A DNA stretch of 64,000 nucleotides from Periplaneta americana. Taxonomy: Eukaryota > Arthropoda > Insecta > Blattodea > Blattidae. Positions 23,664-34,634 of this stretch are shown here, piece after piece. The notes under the pieces were generated by a model. The model made no database searches. It worked only from the letters and a program-made list of their open reading frames with translations, and was not told the origin of the DNA. The first letter of the stretch is position 1, and each line of letters starts with the position of its first letter. The DNA lies in contig NC_091122.1 in assembly GCF_040183065.1 (NCBI RefSeq), positions 83,131,955-83,195,954 of the forward strand, written 5' to 3'. The translations under genes were made by a program, and so were the position numbers.

Positions 23664-24010
23664 AAGTCCCGCGCCGTGGCGTCATAGTCTAAGGCATCCT
23701 GCCTAGGACTCGCGTTACGGAATGCACGCTGGTTCGAGTCCTCATGGGGGAAGACAATTTCTCATGCAATTTCGGCCAGTGTATGGAACCGGTGACCACC
23801 CAGCATCGTGATGTACTTGAGGAGCTACGACAGGTAGCGAAATCCGGTTACGAAAGCCAGCTATAACGGCTAGAGGGATAACCACACGATATCTCCATTC
23901 TGGTTGGATGATCGTCCACCTCTGCTTCGGCATGTGGATGTGAGGCCAGTAGCCGTCTGGTCGGTCGTGGTCCTTCATGGGCTGTCGTGTCTCGGATCAT
24001 TATTATAAAT
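23664..24010 (+). mobile_element. tRNA-derived SINE, family 4
   Basis: Head CGCCGTGGCGTCATAGTCTA (A box region), B box GGTTCGAGTCC (about 23,731-23,741). A long body contains GGTGACCACCCAGCATCGTG and ends TCGGATCATTATTATA. I recognise this as a common cockroach SINE. It reads nearly full length. Confidence 0.8.
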
Positions 24011-25877
24011 GTGTCAACACTGCTACATGAGATGAGAAATGAGACCATTAGAAAAGAACATTTCTCGCTCAGTAAGTTATTATGTGAAAAATAGATTACG
24101 GCAGGGACAAACGATTATAAAATTTAAACAGAATGGAAGATGACTGTCCTCCGATACAGTACTAAAACCGGAGAAAAGAGATGTGAAGAGAGACGTAGCA
24201 AGAATTGGACATTTCAGTAACTATAGGCAACGTAGTTAGAGAGGAAGAACCTTGAAGTTGACAATGATTATGAAGATTACGTTGATAAGACAGTCATATA
24301 GTATAACGGAACCCTCTGGCTATCTGATTAGCATACCGCAAGTTCACCGCTTATGAAAATGAAGTAAAAAAATTAAGACACTGGATTCCTGCCGAAAATC
24401 AAACCCTAACCCGCTAAATGTATGCACGAATACTGTACCACTCGGGCCCAAAGAAAAACATATCAGTATTAAAGAAACCATGTGTAGTGTCGTAAAATAT
24501 TTTAATAAAAGTGAGAGTAACAGGGAATCAATAAGTTCTTATTTTCAGAATTTGCGTAATTATAAAATTATGATCGTAATTTAAGTTATTGCCTACAATA
24601 AAAGAAAAATAATAGGCCTATATTAGAGCATATAATTTTTACCTGACTATAACATTTTCAATGAATTATAATAATATTACTACTGAATAACCAAACTTAG
24701 AAACAGAACTTACTTTTAAATGTGGAGTTTTTACAAACAAAAATTACAAAATTTAATAAGTAAAGTTATCCGTATCACAAGCCATGGAGACTCACAAGTT
24801 CGCTGGAATTTTGGGCCAGTACCTTTGCAGACAATCGGTATTACAGTAGCTAATAGCAGTGAAATCATAAAATTTAAATTTATTGCAATTTTTGTTTCTA
24901 CTATTATTAAATCTTTGTTGGTTTCGATTTATGGCTCCTGTACATTTAGATTGTTGCATCCACTTGATATTTTCACTATGCATTAGGGTGGAGTAATAAT
25001 ATGAAGTTTATAGAATCAAAATGTAATACAGGGAAAAGATGTGGGGTGATATCATAAAGAACAAGGAAAATATATATTTTCTCTAAATTAATATTTAGAG
25101 GTGCCCCAAGAGTATTATATTTTTAAATTTTCACTAAATTTTGAGGTTCAGATTTTTTAGCGAGAGAACATTCTCCAATGATTTAATCTGAACAGGATAC
25201 CAGAAACATGTTAAAAATACATAGTAAAAGACTCGGCATATTTTTGGTCCCCTGTTGTTTCATCTTGAAGTGTCACAAAAACCTCAATTTATAAGAGAAT
25301 TGGGAATAATCACAAAACTCTTACGTATGATATAATTAATATAAGAACATTAATGGAAATTCATTCTTCTTGTGTTGCAGGGTATTTAAATCAGATATGA
25401 CTAATTAATACAAAAAATCTGACCTTGTACCTTGTATTCGAAATTCCAGAGGGGCTCAATCCATCACAATTACCTACCTATCATGACGAAATGAAATATT
25501 ATCTATGGGTCAAAAATAAATTAAAATCTGACTTCAAATCAAAAGAATCTACTGTTGGAGAGATTTCTGAAAGAGTTACTATCAAAACTAAGGAAATCTA
25601 GGTAAAGGCATAAATTCCGAAAGTCAGTCATATAAAAATATTACAATTAATTTGTGCTTACCATGATCAATATTTAATTAAACTTTGTAAGAAACGACAT
25701 AGTGACGACAACTAAAATGACAACATTGCAAAATTCAAAGAAGAAACAAACAAACTATTTGATATATGCAGTTGCAAATGCAAAAAAAAAAATACTGTAG
25801 GCCTAATTGTGATAAAGCTCGCAGTGTTCCAAAACAAGAAAGAATATTTCACTAGAGCAAAGAACAGAAAGAAAGAA
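24011..25877. other. Unassigned spacer
   Basis: AT-rich, short chance ORFs, TAGGCCTA near 24,614 and 25,798. No gene or repeat family recognised. Confidence 0.5.
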
Positions 25878-26083
25878 TGTATGACTTGAGGCTTTCCCGG
25901 CGTTTGATACAGAATAACTCTTCTCGGGTTCTCAGCCAGGTGAGTTGGAGATTAGCTTCCAAGCTTTCGACGGCTAGCTCTGCCATCTGCCTTCGTCCCT
26001 GAAGAAGATGGCAGAGCTAGCCGTCGAAAGCTTGGAAGCTAATCTCCAACTCACCTGGCTGAGAACCCGAGAAGAGTTATTCT
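25878..26083 (+). mobile_element. Fold-back insertion, probably Penelope-like, with exact target duplication
   Basis: Flanked by the 12-bp direct repeat AGAAAGAAAGAA (25,866-25,877 and 26,084-26,095). The insert has 33 bp of unique sequence, including GGCTTTCCCGGCG. It then forms a perfect inverted repeat: 78-bp arms 25,911-25,988 and 26,006-26,083, with a 17-nt loop. The arms contain GATGGCAGAGCTAGCCGTCG followed by AAAG. Sequences of this kind occur in Penelope-like element termini, so the family call is an inference. There is no ORF. Confidence 0.6.
25999..26041 (+). ncRNA. Hammerhead-ribozyme-like core
   Basis: In order: CTGAAGA (25,999-26,005, fits CUGANGA), one extra A, stem II GATGGC/GCCGTC (26,007-26,012 with 26,020-26,025) closed by AGAGCTA, GAAA (26,026-26,029), helix III AGCT-TGGA-AGCT (26,029-26,040), then A at the expected cleavage position. 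Short helix III is typical of hammerheads in Penelope-like elements. Helix I pairing is not evident and the extra A is non-canonical, so activity is doubtful. Confidence 0.4.
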
Positions 26084-26373
26084 AGAAAGAAAGAAGGATA
26101 ATAACTGGACATTTTTATTTAGTTACCACTCAGAAAGAAATGAAAAAGAAAAGAAGAATAAATTCTAACTAAAAAAAATAAATGGGCTGAAATGGAATCT
26201 TTGTCATATTTTGTGTAAAATACTATACATTTGTCCCTTTGGATCCCCTCAAAAATACTCTATACTGCAACCCCAATTTAGAGTCTTCCAAATAAAGTTT
26301 AAATATGTTTTTTTACAGAAATTCATTAGCTATGTAATGAAAAACAAAATAATAGAAAAAATACAGAAAGAGG

Positions 26374-26375
<2 letters not shown>

Positions 26376-26427
<52 letters not shown>
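26376..26427. repeat. TA microsatellite
   Basis: Uninterrupted TA dinucleotides. Confidence 0.97.
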
Positions 26428-26431
<4 letters not shown>

Positions 26432-27330
26432 AAGAAACTTCAAACTCCTTGGGACACCTCAAAAATTAAATACTTATAGAAACTTCATATTTTTCACATT
26501 TCTAATTTAAGTGAATATACAGATTTTTACAACTATTACATTCAGAAAACATATAAAAAACAATTTCATGTATAGATTCGCTCCATCCTATTATGCACGC
26601 TGCTAATAGTGACAATAATAATGACAAGAGGCGATAATTCACCTGAAAGGGAGAGATGTAAGTTTGAGGGTAAAAAAATGTGTTTTTTTTAATTAAATTT
26701 GAGTAGGCCTATTTGTCTTCTTACTAGTGAAGACATGTTTCCGATATCTGCAGTATTTTAGAAGTTATGGCTATAAATTTGCAAGTGCGTCATTTATTCA
26801 GCTCCTTGAACCTTATGATGCAATTTCCCGCTCACTTACGTTTTTATTTCCTCTGTTCTTACATCTTCATAATGTCTTGAAACTTCATATTCAATTTTTC
26901 ATATATGCACTGCTCCACAGGAAGATGGCAGGAAGTGCAAACATCTTATAGACTCTTGTTGCACTTTGTGTAGTAAATGCGGTTTTGTTATGTCTGTTAT
27001 GTAGTGACTTCGATAGAATAGTTAATTAAGTCTGAACTTAACAGTAAAACATTCAGAATGGGAAAACAAGCCTACAAGACGAAGAAAATAAGATTCACAG
27101 GTAATAGATTTACAAACAAGAACGTTTTACTGGAGGACCATGTGGTTCACTTAACCTATATAGTGCAAAGAATCATGAAGCTAATCTGGATAAATGTAGG
27201 TTATAAAAGAAATACTGTATACATAATTATGATTTTTATATAAATACACTCTTTAGGAAACTAAAAAATTGTCTTCGTTTTGCGTGTGAAGGTAATGTAA
27301 ATATAAGTATAAAAATCTAGTGGGTTTAGG
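26428..27330. other. Unassigned spacer
   Basis: Short ORFs only (for example 26,727-26,951) without family resemblance. TAGGCCTA near 26,705. Confidence 0.5.
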
Positions 27331-27702
27331 GTGCAGAGTGAGCGTAATTTAGCTAGTCCTGAGATCCTGTCCATATGGATAGGTTTGCGTAACAATAGAC
27401 ATCATAAAATTGGATGTGAAATTTCCAGCGCGCTTAAAGACGTAGAATACACAGCACATGAAGAACTATTTGGTTTGGCAGAAAATGGAAGCAATAAGAG
27501 AATTGATTTATTGGCCTATAAAAGCAATTCTGATATTGGCTTAGTCATGGCACAACTGTTCGCTTTCAAAGTTACAGATGTTGATAAAGAAAAGAAAGGT
27601 ATTTACAATGCCACCATTCACTATTATTTAGAAAAATATAAAGTAATATGTCTTATGATAGAAGCCAGAAGAGCTATTCATCAAATTATGAAATTATTTT
27701 GA
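27331..27702 (+). pseudogene. R2-clade LINE restriction-like endonuclease fragment
   Basis: An open 123-codon frame reads NNRHHKIGCEISSALKDVEY, then HEELFGLAENGSNKRIDLLA, where the R2-type endonuclease R..D motif sits. It then reads EKKGIYNATIHYYLEKYKV and MIEARRAI near the C-terminus. It is the longest clean RLE fragment in the window, closest in layout to those at 19,330 and 52,025. The zinc knuckle and reverse transcriptase are missing upstream. An in-frame ATG exists but is not a natural start. Sequence after the stop is non-coding. Confidence 0.7.
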
Positions 27703-27847
27703 CAAACACATAATCTGGAAATCCATAAATTAAAATTTCTTGTGTTGTTAGCTATTAAGGGATCCTGCATCTTTTAAGAACTCGTTGTTATAGCTTATAG
27801 TTACAAATTTCTATATTTGTGTAATTCTTTTGTCACACTCTTGTTGA

Positions 27848-28095
27848 GTCCACACCTGTGGAGTAACGGTTAGCGTGTCTGGCCACGAAACCAGGTGGCC
27901 CTGGTTCTATTCCCGATCGGGGCAAGTTACCTGCCTGAGGTTTTTTTTCCGTGGTTTTCCCGTATGAGCAAATCATGGGTAACTTTCGGTGCTGGACCCC
28001 GTACACATTTCACCGGCATTATCACCTTCATCTCATTCAGACGCTAAATAACTTAAGATGTTGATAAAGCGTCGTAAAGTCACCTGCTAAAAAAT
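27848..28095 (+). mobile_element. tRNA-derived SINE, family 1 (copy 2)
   Basis: A perfect 11-bp target duplication ACTCTTGTTGA brackets it (27,837-27,847 and 28,096-28,106). Same head, body and tail as 17,689-17,942. Confidence 0.9.
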
Positions 28096-28106
28096 ACTCT
28101 TGTTGA

Positions 28107-29235
28107 TAGATTTAGATATAACATATGTATAATGTTAATTTTCTTATATGCAATCAAACAAACTGTTAGAGTGTACTTTGTTTTCGTGCCAATCCTCTGA
28201 TGAGAAAGGTCCTTAATAAAAAATTACTAGACCAATTATTTGACAACTGTAAAATATTAAGGGTACACTATGGTGAAATAATTCTGAAAAATTGAGGGGC
28301 TCAGTGGAAAAAGGATCCATGCTACAAAAACTAAATTTGTAGGGAAAACGTTTATTCCACTGAGATTCTCTCTCTTCTAGTGAAGAAAAGGCATTTATAA
28401 ATGCTTACCCTGTCAGGTACACAAATGTCAGAAGACTGGAAGTTCATAAAAGAGGTCTTAGATGGCAAGATCTGTCGGATTACCGAAGAAACTAAAATTC
28501 AACAGGAATATGGCATAGGCTCCTTTTCCACTGGTCCCTTCAATTAAGAAAATGCATTTTTTTGTTTTTTTTTTTATTATTGTAATTACATTTGAGACTA
28601 TTTCAAATGAACTACCCGTATAATGAAATGTTGCCAAACATACGGTATATGTGAGTGAGTTGAGATAAAAGTCTTCTTTTTAATGTTGTTTTCTCGACTT
28701 TAAAATTTTAAGCAGTTCATTAAATAAAAAAAGCTCCTTGCACAACGGTTATTGTCATATTGGTCTGAAACTTCTCACAGAGGTCAATTAAATGTTGACA
28801 AATAAATTTTAATTAGAATTGATATGAAATATTAATATTATGTTCCTTCGGAGCATATTCATCTTACACTTAGATTAAAATATGTTGTACTGGTAAATTC
28901 ATAAAATTCAAAAATGTATTTTGACTCTCTATTTAGACTGAGCTCATAAAACTAATTCATTTTTATTGCCATTACTATTTTCAAACTTCAGAGGAAATAT
29001 GAGCTAAACATTTTGAAAACTTTGACGTAAGGAGCCTTTTAAGTTACATCAACATAAAATAAATATACCTCCGACTGAAGTTCTGGCTGATACAGCTATT
29101 ATATCAGGCAGTACATCTTACTTGGCGATAAGTGTTAGAGCAGACGAGCTCACGGCGAGCATTTTGCACTTTGTGCGCATGTGGACCCCGTAAGCGGTTT
29201 GTAAAATAAAGTGATCTACTGATACGATATTCATT
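28107..29235. other. Unassigned spacer with one dispersed repeat
   Basis: Holds a 77-bp repeat at 29,067-29,143 (AGTTCTGGCTGATACAGC, CAGTACATCTTACTTGG) that recurs at 42,371-42,448. A short open stretch near 28,385-28,500 (NAYPVRYTNVRRLEVHKRGL) looks protein-like but I do not know its family. Confidence 0.5.
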
Positions 29236-29341
29236 TATGTGTTCATTAATCAATTAATTAATTAATTAATTAATTAATTCATTTATTCATTCATTCATTT
29301 ACTTATTTATTACTCAGTTACTTATTTAGTTACTGGTATAG

Positions 29342-29376
<35 letters not shown>

Positions 29377-29378
29377 TA
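29236..29378. repeat. Compound microsatellite (AATT-like, TTCA, CTTT)
   Basis: TTAA-rich tetranucleotides at about 29,248-29,278, TTCA units to about 29,300, and CTTT units at 29,345-29,377. Confidence 0.9.
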
Positions 29379-29931
29379 TCCAAGACTGGTATCTAAATTG
29401 GTCTTAGCAACCTAAACAATGACTTTATTTACATCACTGAATTAAAAGTTTTTCCATGACAACCAACACATTAGCAACCATATAATCCATAATATTCATT
29501 CATTTATAACATTTTCACAAACAACGCATTACAAAGAAAAGGGGTACAATTTAAAATTTAATTTAGATACCAGTAATGAAATTTACATACCAGCAATGGA
29601 TAAAATATTGTGCAGCTCCCAAGTGGAAATTATCACCTTCGGCTTCGCCATGGGCGCTAAACTTTCTACTCGCGCATGAAGTCTAATTTTATTCTCTTAT
29701 ACTATAAATTACTATTATTTCTTTCTTTATTTCCATATTATTTCTTTCTTTGTGTTTTATTTATTTATTTCCCTTTTATTTATTTATTTCTTTACTTCTT
29801 CCTCTCTACAGGGTGGCACACGAAATGTCATACTATTTATTTTACTCATAACACGTATTGATTTGTATTAAAGCTTTACAAAATTATACTGAATTAATAA
29901 TTAGGATTTGGGATTTTATCTCTAAAGCAGA

Positions 29932-31560
29932 ACATGTTCCATATGACCGCCGTTTTGCCTCACAACCTCTTGCAAATGAACCCTTACATTCGTCACCACT
30001 TTTCGACACAAGTCTTCAGATAGCGCACGGCACAACTCCACTAGAAGAACTCTGAGCTGTACCACATTTTCTGGCATCCTTTGGTAGATTTTTACTTTTA
30101 GGAATCCTCATAAAAAGAAATCGCACGGATTAATGTCCGGGCTATGAGGCGGCCACATTTTGACGCACCCATGTCGTTCAGGAAACCGATGTGACATCAC
30201 ACGAAGATCACACATCTCGTGCAGGTAATCCAGAACAGTGTTTGCAGTGTATGGACGGGCTCCATCCTGCATGAACCACGTGTTTCCATAGGGAGACCTT
30301 TTGTCATGAGATGGGGATAAAACTGCTTTCCAACATGGTTTTGTATCGAACTTGGTTGACAGTTTCATCGAAGAAAATTGGACCAATGATTCCGTGGCTC
30401 GAAATTGCGGCCCATACAGAAACTTTTGCTCCAAACATTTCTTTTCATGCAGTATGCGAGGAGATTCCCTCGCCCAGAATCGAACGTTTTGTTTATTCAT
30501 AACACCGTTCACATGAAAGTAGGCCTCGTCTGTAAACCATATGTTGTGGAGCACAGCCTCTTCTTCCATTGCCCACAACGCAAATTGTAGTCTCCACTCC
30601 TTATCTCTCTCTATAAGTTTATGCATAACGGTAATTTTGTAGGGATACAATTGAAGATCTGAATGCATGATCCTTTGCACTGACCGACGACAGATTCCAA
30701 ACTCGGCAGAAGCCCTCCTTGTTGATTTAGAGCAGCGGTCATCAAAACACTGCACGCTCGGGCTACCATTTCTTACCCGCGGGCAAGACACAGCCCTAGC
30801 GTGCAATCGTCGCTGCTGGCGGATATGCTGTCTTTCTATCCCTTGTGCACGACGGAGCAGAGTTCCTTGCCCTCTATGCACTCTACCCATTTCAGTGAGT
30901 GCTGACGACCACTGATTTAGAGGGACGAGTCAAAGTCACGCGAACCGCTTCGATGTTTTCAGGCGTAGGAACACTAGCGCGTTGCGCCGCTTTTTTCCAA
31001 CACAGATCCGTTAATACATCAAATATTCATAATATGAGGTCTTGCCATCCTCATTGAATATTAACACGACTACTATGAAGTAGTCAATGAGTATTATCAC
31101 CATTAAATCGAGAAAAATTCGTTCGGGTACCGGGAATCGAATCCGGGACTGTTGTTGAATATGGCCATAAAAGTCATTTAAATATGCGCTCCTGCATATT
31201 GACTTACATAGGTTTAAATGCAGGTAGTAGGCTGTAAAACAGTACAATGAGAGAGTTCGACCGGCACCGTGGATCGGTCCCGGCATAGCTCAATTGGAAA
31301 GAGCCCTCAGCGCGCAGAGCTGAGAGGTCCCGGGTTCGATTCCCGGTACCGGAACGAATTTTTCTCGATTTAATGGTGATAACAGATCCGTTAGTTTCGA
31401 ACTGTTGGGACAATCTGTAAATTGTCTGCTTGCTAGGAACCCATCTTGTATTAAAGTGGGCACGAAAACGTCTCTGAGTCCTCACAATACTCTTCGTTTC
31501 GGCGAAAACAGAACAACTTTAACCTTGTGTTCAACAGTCAATTGCCCGTTGTCCGCCATT
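29932..31560 (-). pseudogene. DDE_3-type Tc1/mariner transposase, interrupted
   Basis: N-terminal frame begins near 31,560 (MADNGQLTVEHKV) and shifts into VRTQRRFRAHFNTRW and PSKQTIYRLSQQFETNGS, the helix-turn-helix part. The SINE pair interrupts just after this. Then 30,890 down to 30,111 is open: RRSVQRIMHSDLQLYPYKIT, NIWFTDEAYFHVNG (first acid), WFMQDGARPYTANTVLDYL (second), HSPDINPCDFF (third). A frameshift near 30,110 leads to the C-terminal part ending near 29,932 (ENVVQLRVLLVELCRAL). A central stretch (KFLYGPQFRATESLVQFSSM) also looks frame-scrambled. Catalytic acids survive, so it is a young pseudogene. The host repeat family is common in cockroach DNA, from memory. Confidence 0.85.
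31014..31381. mobile_element. Inverted SINE pair (fold-back) inside the transposase gene
   Basis: A perfect 12-bp target duplication ACAGATCCGTTA brackets it (31,002-31,013 and 31,382-31,393). The right part is a tRNA-like unit with A box TAGCTCAATTGG, a CTCAGC/GCTGAG stem and B box GGTTCGATTCCC. It ends CGAATTTTTCTCGATTTAAT (about 31,354-31,373). The left part (about 31,093-31,150) is the inverted copy of that 3' end, so the insertion can fold into a long hairpin. Confidence 0.8.
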
Positions 31561-31739
31561 TCAAAAATTGATATTTGTGCATGTAGCTATGGTTACATCC
31601 GAATTGTGATGCTACCTATCGGATTTTCCATGAATTTCGGCATCCGCTAGCGCAGTTAGAAACATCGAAACTACAATATTAAAATTTTAATGAGATAATT
31701 AAATGGTATGACATTTCGTATGCCACCCTGTATATTTAC

Positions 31740-31806
31740 TTCTTTCCTTCTTTATTATTTAATCTGGTAGAGATAAGGTCATCAGGCTTTCTCTTCCTCT
31801 CTATCA
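31740..31806 (-). mobile_element. LINE 3'-end fragment
   Basis: Minus strand: a hairpin with outer stem CTGATAGAG/CTCTACCAG, followed by an AAATAATAAAGAAGG-like tail. Same design as the LINE end at 989-1033. Confidence 0.5.
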
Positions 31807-31822
31807 GGGAATTACAACTACA

Positions 31823-32224
31823 ATATGTGACTAGTTGCAAGAAATGGGACCTAAAGTCGGATTTTTCACTTTTTTTGTGCTTTGAAAAAGAGAATGACAT
31901 ACTGAGCATTAAAAAAAATTCATGGTTATAGGTGCTATAGTTTTTAATCTATTACTTATTGAATGTTGATATTACATTATTTACTTTTCAAGAAAAATGC
32001 AATTAAAGTTTTCATTTGTTTTCTTAGCAACCATAAGAAAGATTTAGGTGTTTAAGAAGCACTATATAAAACTACGTCCTAGTTTAGTATGTAAAAAAGT
32101 CTACAGGTAGCGCAAGATATCAAACATAGAAATACAGTTTTTACACCGCAAATTCGTTATTTTGTTCTCCTGTAAAATTTCTTTTTACGACTTTAGGTCC
32201 CTTTTCGCGCAGTGGGTCACATAT
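31823..32224. mobile_element. MITE with GGGACCTAAAGTCG inverted ends
   Basis: The left end ATATGTGACTAGTTGC and GGGACCTAAAGTCG is mirrored by CGACTTTAGGTCCC and GCAGTGGGTCACATAT at the right. No ORF. Confidence 0.7.
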
Positions 32225-32838
32225 TAAGAATACAACTGAAATTAAAATTTCAGTTAATATTAAATTTACAGTTACAATAAAATCAAAGTACTATAACATT
32301 ACCTGATGAATAAATACTGAACAATTTACTGTAGAATTTTACGGCAAAAAAGAAAGTATTATTTGCTGAAGTACAAATTAAACGTAGAATAATTATCCAG
32401 GTATGACATTACTGGAGATTGATACTACAATAAGAGAACTATTTACAAAAGGAACAGAACAAGTACTGTCACTACATTTAAAGTTACCTATACAAGATTC
32501 CCAATGAGAGGAACGTTTTCTTTCTGTTCAAACTGGAAAACATGCTAAATGCTTAGTATGTGGACACTCTGTTATAGTAAAAGAAATATAACGTTGAGCC
32601 ACATTACATGATCAAGTATACTCAAACATATAATGATACTGTTGGAGATAAACTTATGCAACTAATATAAAATTTAAATCAGTCCTTCGTCAATGAGAAA
32701 AGTTGCTTTAGTAAAATAAAGTATTGTTTCAGACATTTCTCTGCTCATCGCAAAACACAAGAAACAAAATTATATAAGAAAACACATGAAGCAAAACCAT
32801 AATAGCATTTCATTGTGTAGATAGACATAATGTAAATA
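32225..32838. other. No recognisable feature
   Basis: AT-rich spacer. Confidence 0.5.
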
Positions 32839-33076
32839 TAGGGTAAACTAGGGTCTGTTGGACAGTCGGGCATGTTGGACACTCCGTACTTTAACGTGTT
32901 ACCTCGCCACTTGTGGGCAACACATTCTGCTAGAAATCAATGACGGAAGTAGTCACGAGTGGGGCTACTTCCGTCATTGATTTCTAGAAGAATGTGTTGC
33001 CCACAAGTGGCGAGGTAACACGTTAAAGTACAGAGCGTCCAACATGCCCGACTATCCAACAGACCCCAGTTTACCC
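32839..33076. mobile_element. Near-perfect palindromic MITE
   Basis: Ends GGGTAAACTAGGGTCTGTTG and CAACAGACCCCAGTTTACCC are flanked by TA. The arms are about 112-115 bp each and nearly identical, leaving a centre of roughly 13 nt (CACGAGTGGGG). A transcript would be an almost fully paired hairpin. Confidence 0.85.
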
Positions 33077-33267
33077 TATTGTAAAAATAACTCTCTGATT
33101 TGAAAAGACAAATTGAAATGAAGTAATTAAATATTATTGTCAAAGACATAAAAGAAAATGCATAAAGCAAAATACTTTGTTGTTTAAATAATATAAATGT
33201 GTTACAAATAAAACTCTCTAATTTTAAAAGAAATAATATTGAAATAATCTTGTCAATCCCACTACAA

Positions 33268-33534
33268 CAGTGGTTTTTAATCTTTTTTTTAAGCCACGGA
33301 CCCCTACGAAAATCCGGTGAAAATTATGGACCCCTCACTAGAAAAATGTCAAAAAACGTGAGAAACAATTTTAAATACTCTTCTGCTTTTTACGTTGAAA
33401 TAATATAGTGAATAAACATGTTATTTTTATGTGTCTTTTACGGACCCCCTGAAGCCCATCCAAGGACCTCCATGGGGTCCATAGACCCCAGGTTAAGTAT
33501 TCCTACACTATGGATCCCAGGTTAAGAACCCTTA
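33268..33534. mobile_element. hAT-like non-autonomous element (tentative)
   Basis: The left end CAGTGGTTTTTAATC and repeated GGACCCC text, with right end GGTTAAGAACCCTTA, resemble hAT (Charlie-like) ends. Flanks CACTACAA and CACTATAA could be an 8-bp target duplication with one change. The right end carries two copies of a CCCAGGTTAAG unit. Confidence 0.5.
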
Positions 33535-33707
33535 CACTATAAGATTAGCGACTGAGTGGCCGCCACTGAACTGCTCTTGCCTCATGTTAAGAGCAACGCC
33601 TGCCCAGAACTTACCCATCCAGGCCAGGGCACGCCAGATTTCTGGCTGCCTGACCACTTATGGATTAGAGGAAGAACAATTATTGCATGCATTTCAACTC
33701 AAATTAA

Positions 33708-33865
33708 TTAAATATGTTACTAGTCAGCGATGTATTCAATGGAGGGGGAAAGGAACTGGCCGCCCTACCTCATTATCTCCTGACTTAGTTGCTTCATGAC
33801 TGATATCTTATTGGTTTCACTTAAGAAGTTCCAACGAGTCTTCGGACTGTTGACTAAACAAACAT
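33708..33865 (+). repeat. Dispersed repeat (copy 1)
   Basis: Shares ATATGTTACTAGTCAG, TCAATGGAGGG, CATTATCTCCTG and CTTATTGG in order with 42,489-42,655. Probably a cockroach SINE or LINE tail; no tRNA-like boxes seen. Confidence 0.65.
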
Positions 33866-34315
33866 ATTGCCTTGAGGTACATAGGCCAGCACGATTACAA
33901 GTTTTTCTGGGCTGGTGGGCTTACCATCACCTGTAAAAAAAAGTGCATAGGCCCTACCGGTACCTATAATACTGTAGGCCTATATAGGCACATTTTGTCT
34001 GCGACTTCTGCAGTTAACAGTTAGTTAATGAACTATGAAAACAGAAATAAGCCTTACAAACTTCAGGGACATGTTTGTTTCTTTTGATGGTACCTGGCTG
34101 ACTAGATGAGTCTCTCCTCAACATGGGGTGCGCACTGTGATAATTGCACAATGAGGTAATGTACTAGATATCGCTGTGCTATCACTATATTGCAATATGT
34201 TTGATAGCCGACGGAATGAAACTGACAGTGCAAAATATAGTGAATAGTAGGATGACCATGAAAATAAGTACAATATAAATCATATAGGATCAGATCGAAG
34301 TAGGAAGTTGAAGGT
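33866..34315. other. Unassigned spacer
   Basis: One TAGGCCTA near 33,975 and no gene. Confidence 0.5.
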
Positions 34316-34555
34316 ATGGAGGAAATTTTCAATTATTGTATTTCAACCCATAATTTACGTTTTGTGAATTTCACAGCTGATAGAGACGCCAAAATATTCA
34401 AAGCTGTATCAGATTCAGAACCTTATGGTCCTGATGTGACCATAAAAACTAGAACATGCTGGTCATTTCCAGAAGAGGACCTATCCGAGGAAGTTGTAGA
34501 AGAACTTACAAGGACGGAAAGCAAGAACTGGGAAAACCTTTGTCTGTTAGTGTGA
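34316..34555 (+). pseudogene. Fragment of an insect repeat-encoded ORF (tentative)
   Basis: The open frame starts MEEIFNYCISTHNLRFVNFT and reads KIFKAVSDSEPYGPDVTIK. If the frame shifts by one after that, it continues with HAGHFQKRTYPRKL and NLQGRKARTG. This is reminiscent of the ECVGHVQKRMG.RLR block of an insect repeat-encoded protein family. The match is from memory and I cannot name the superfamily. A real start is unlikely. Confidence 0.35.
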
Positions 34556-34634
34556 GAAACAATATTCGTGTTGAAAAATAACTGTGATGCTTTCGTTTCC
34601 GGTGCTCTCTTAACTTACACAACTAGGAGATTAT

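Larger units (their letters stand above)
29809..31730 (-). mobile_element. Tc1/mariner-superfamily transposon, near complete
   Basis: The ends CAGGGTGGCACACGAAATGT and ACATTTCGTATGCCACCCTG are inverted repeats flanked by TA on both sides (29,807-29,808 and 31,731-31,732). It carries one transposase gene on the minus strand and a later SINE insertion (31,014-31,381). Without the SINE and its duplication the element would be about 1.54 kb, a normal size for the group. Confidence 0.85.
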
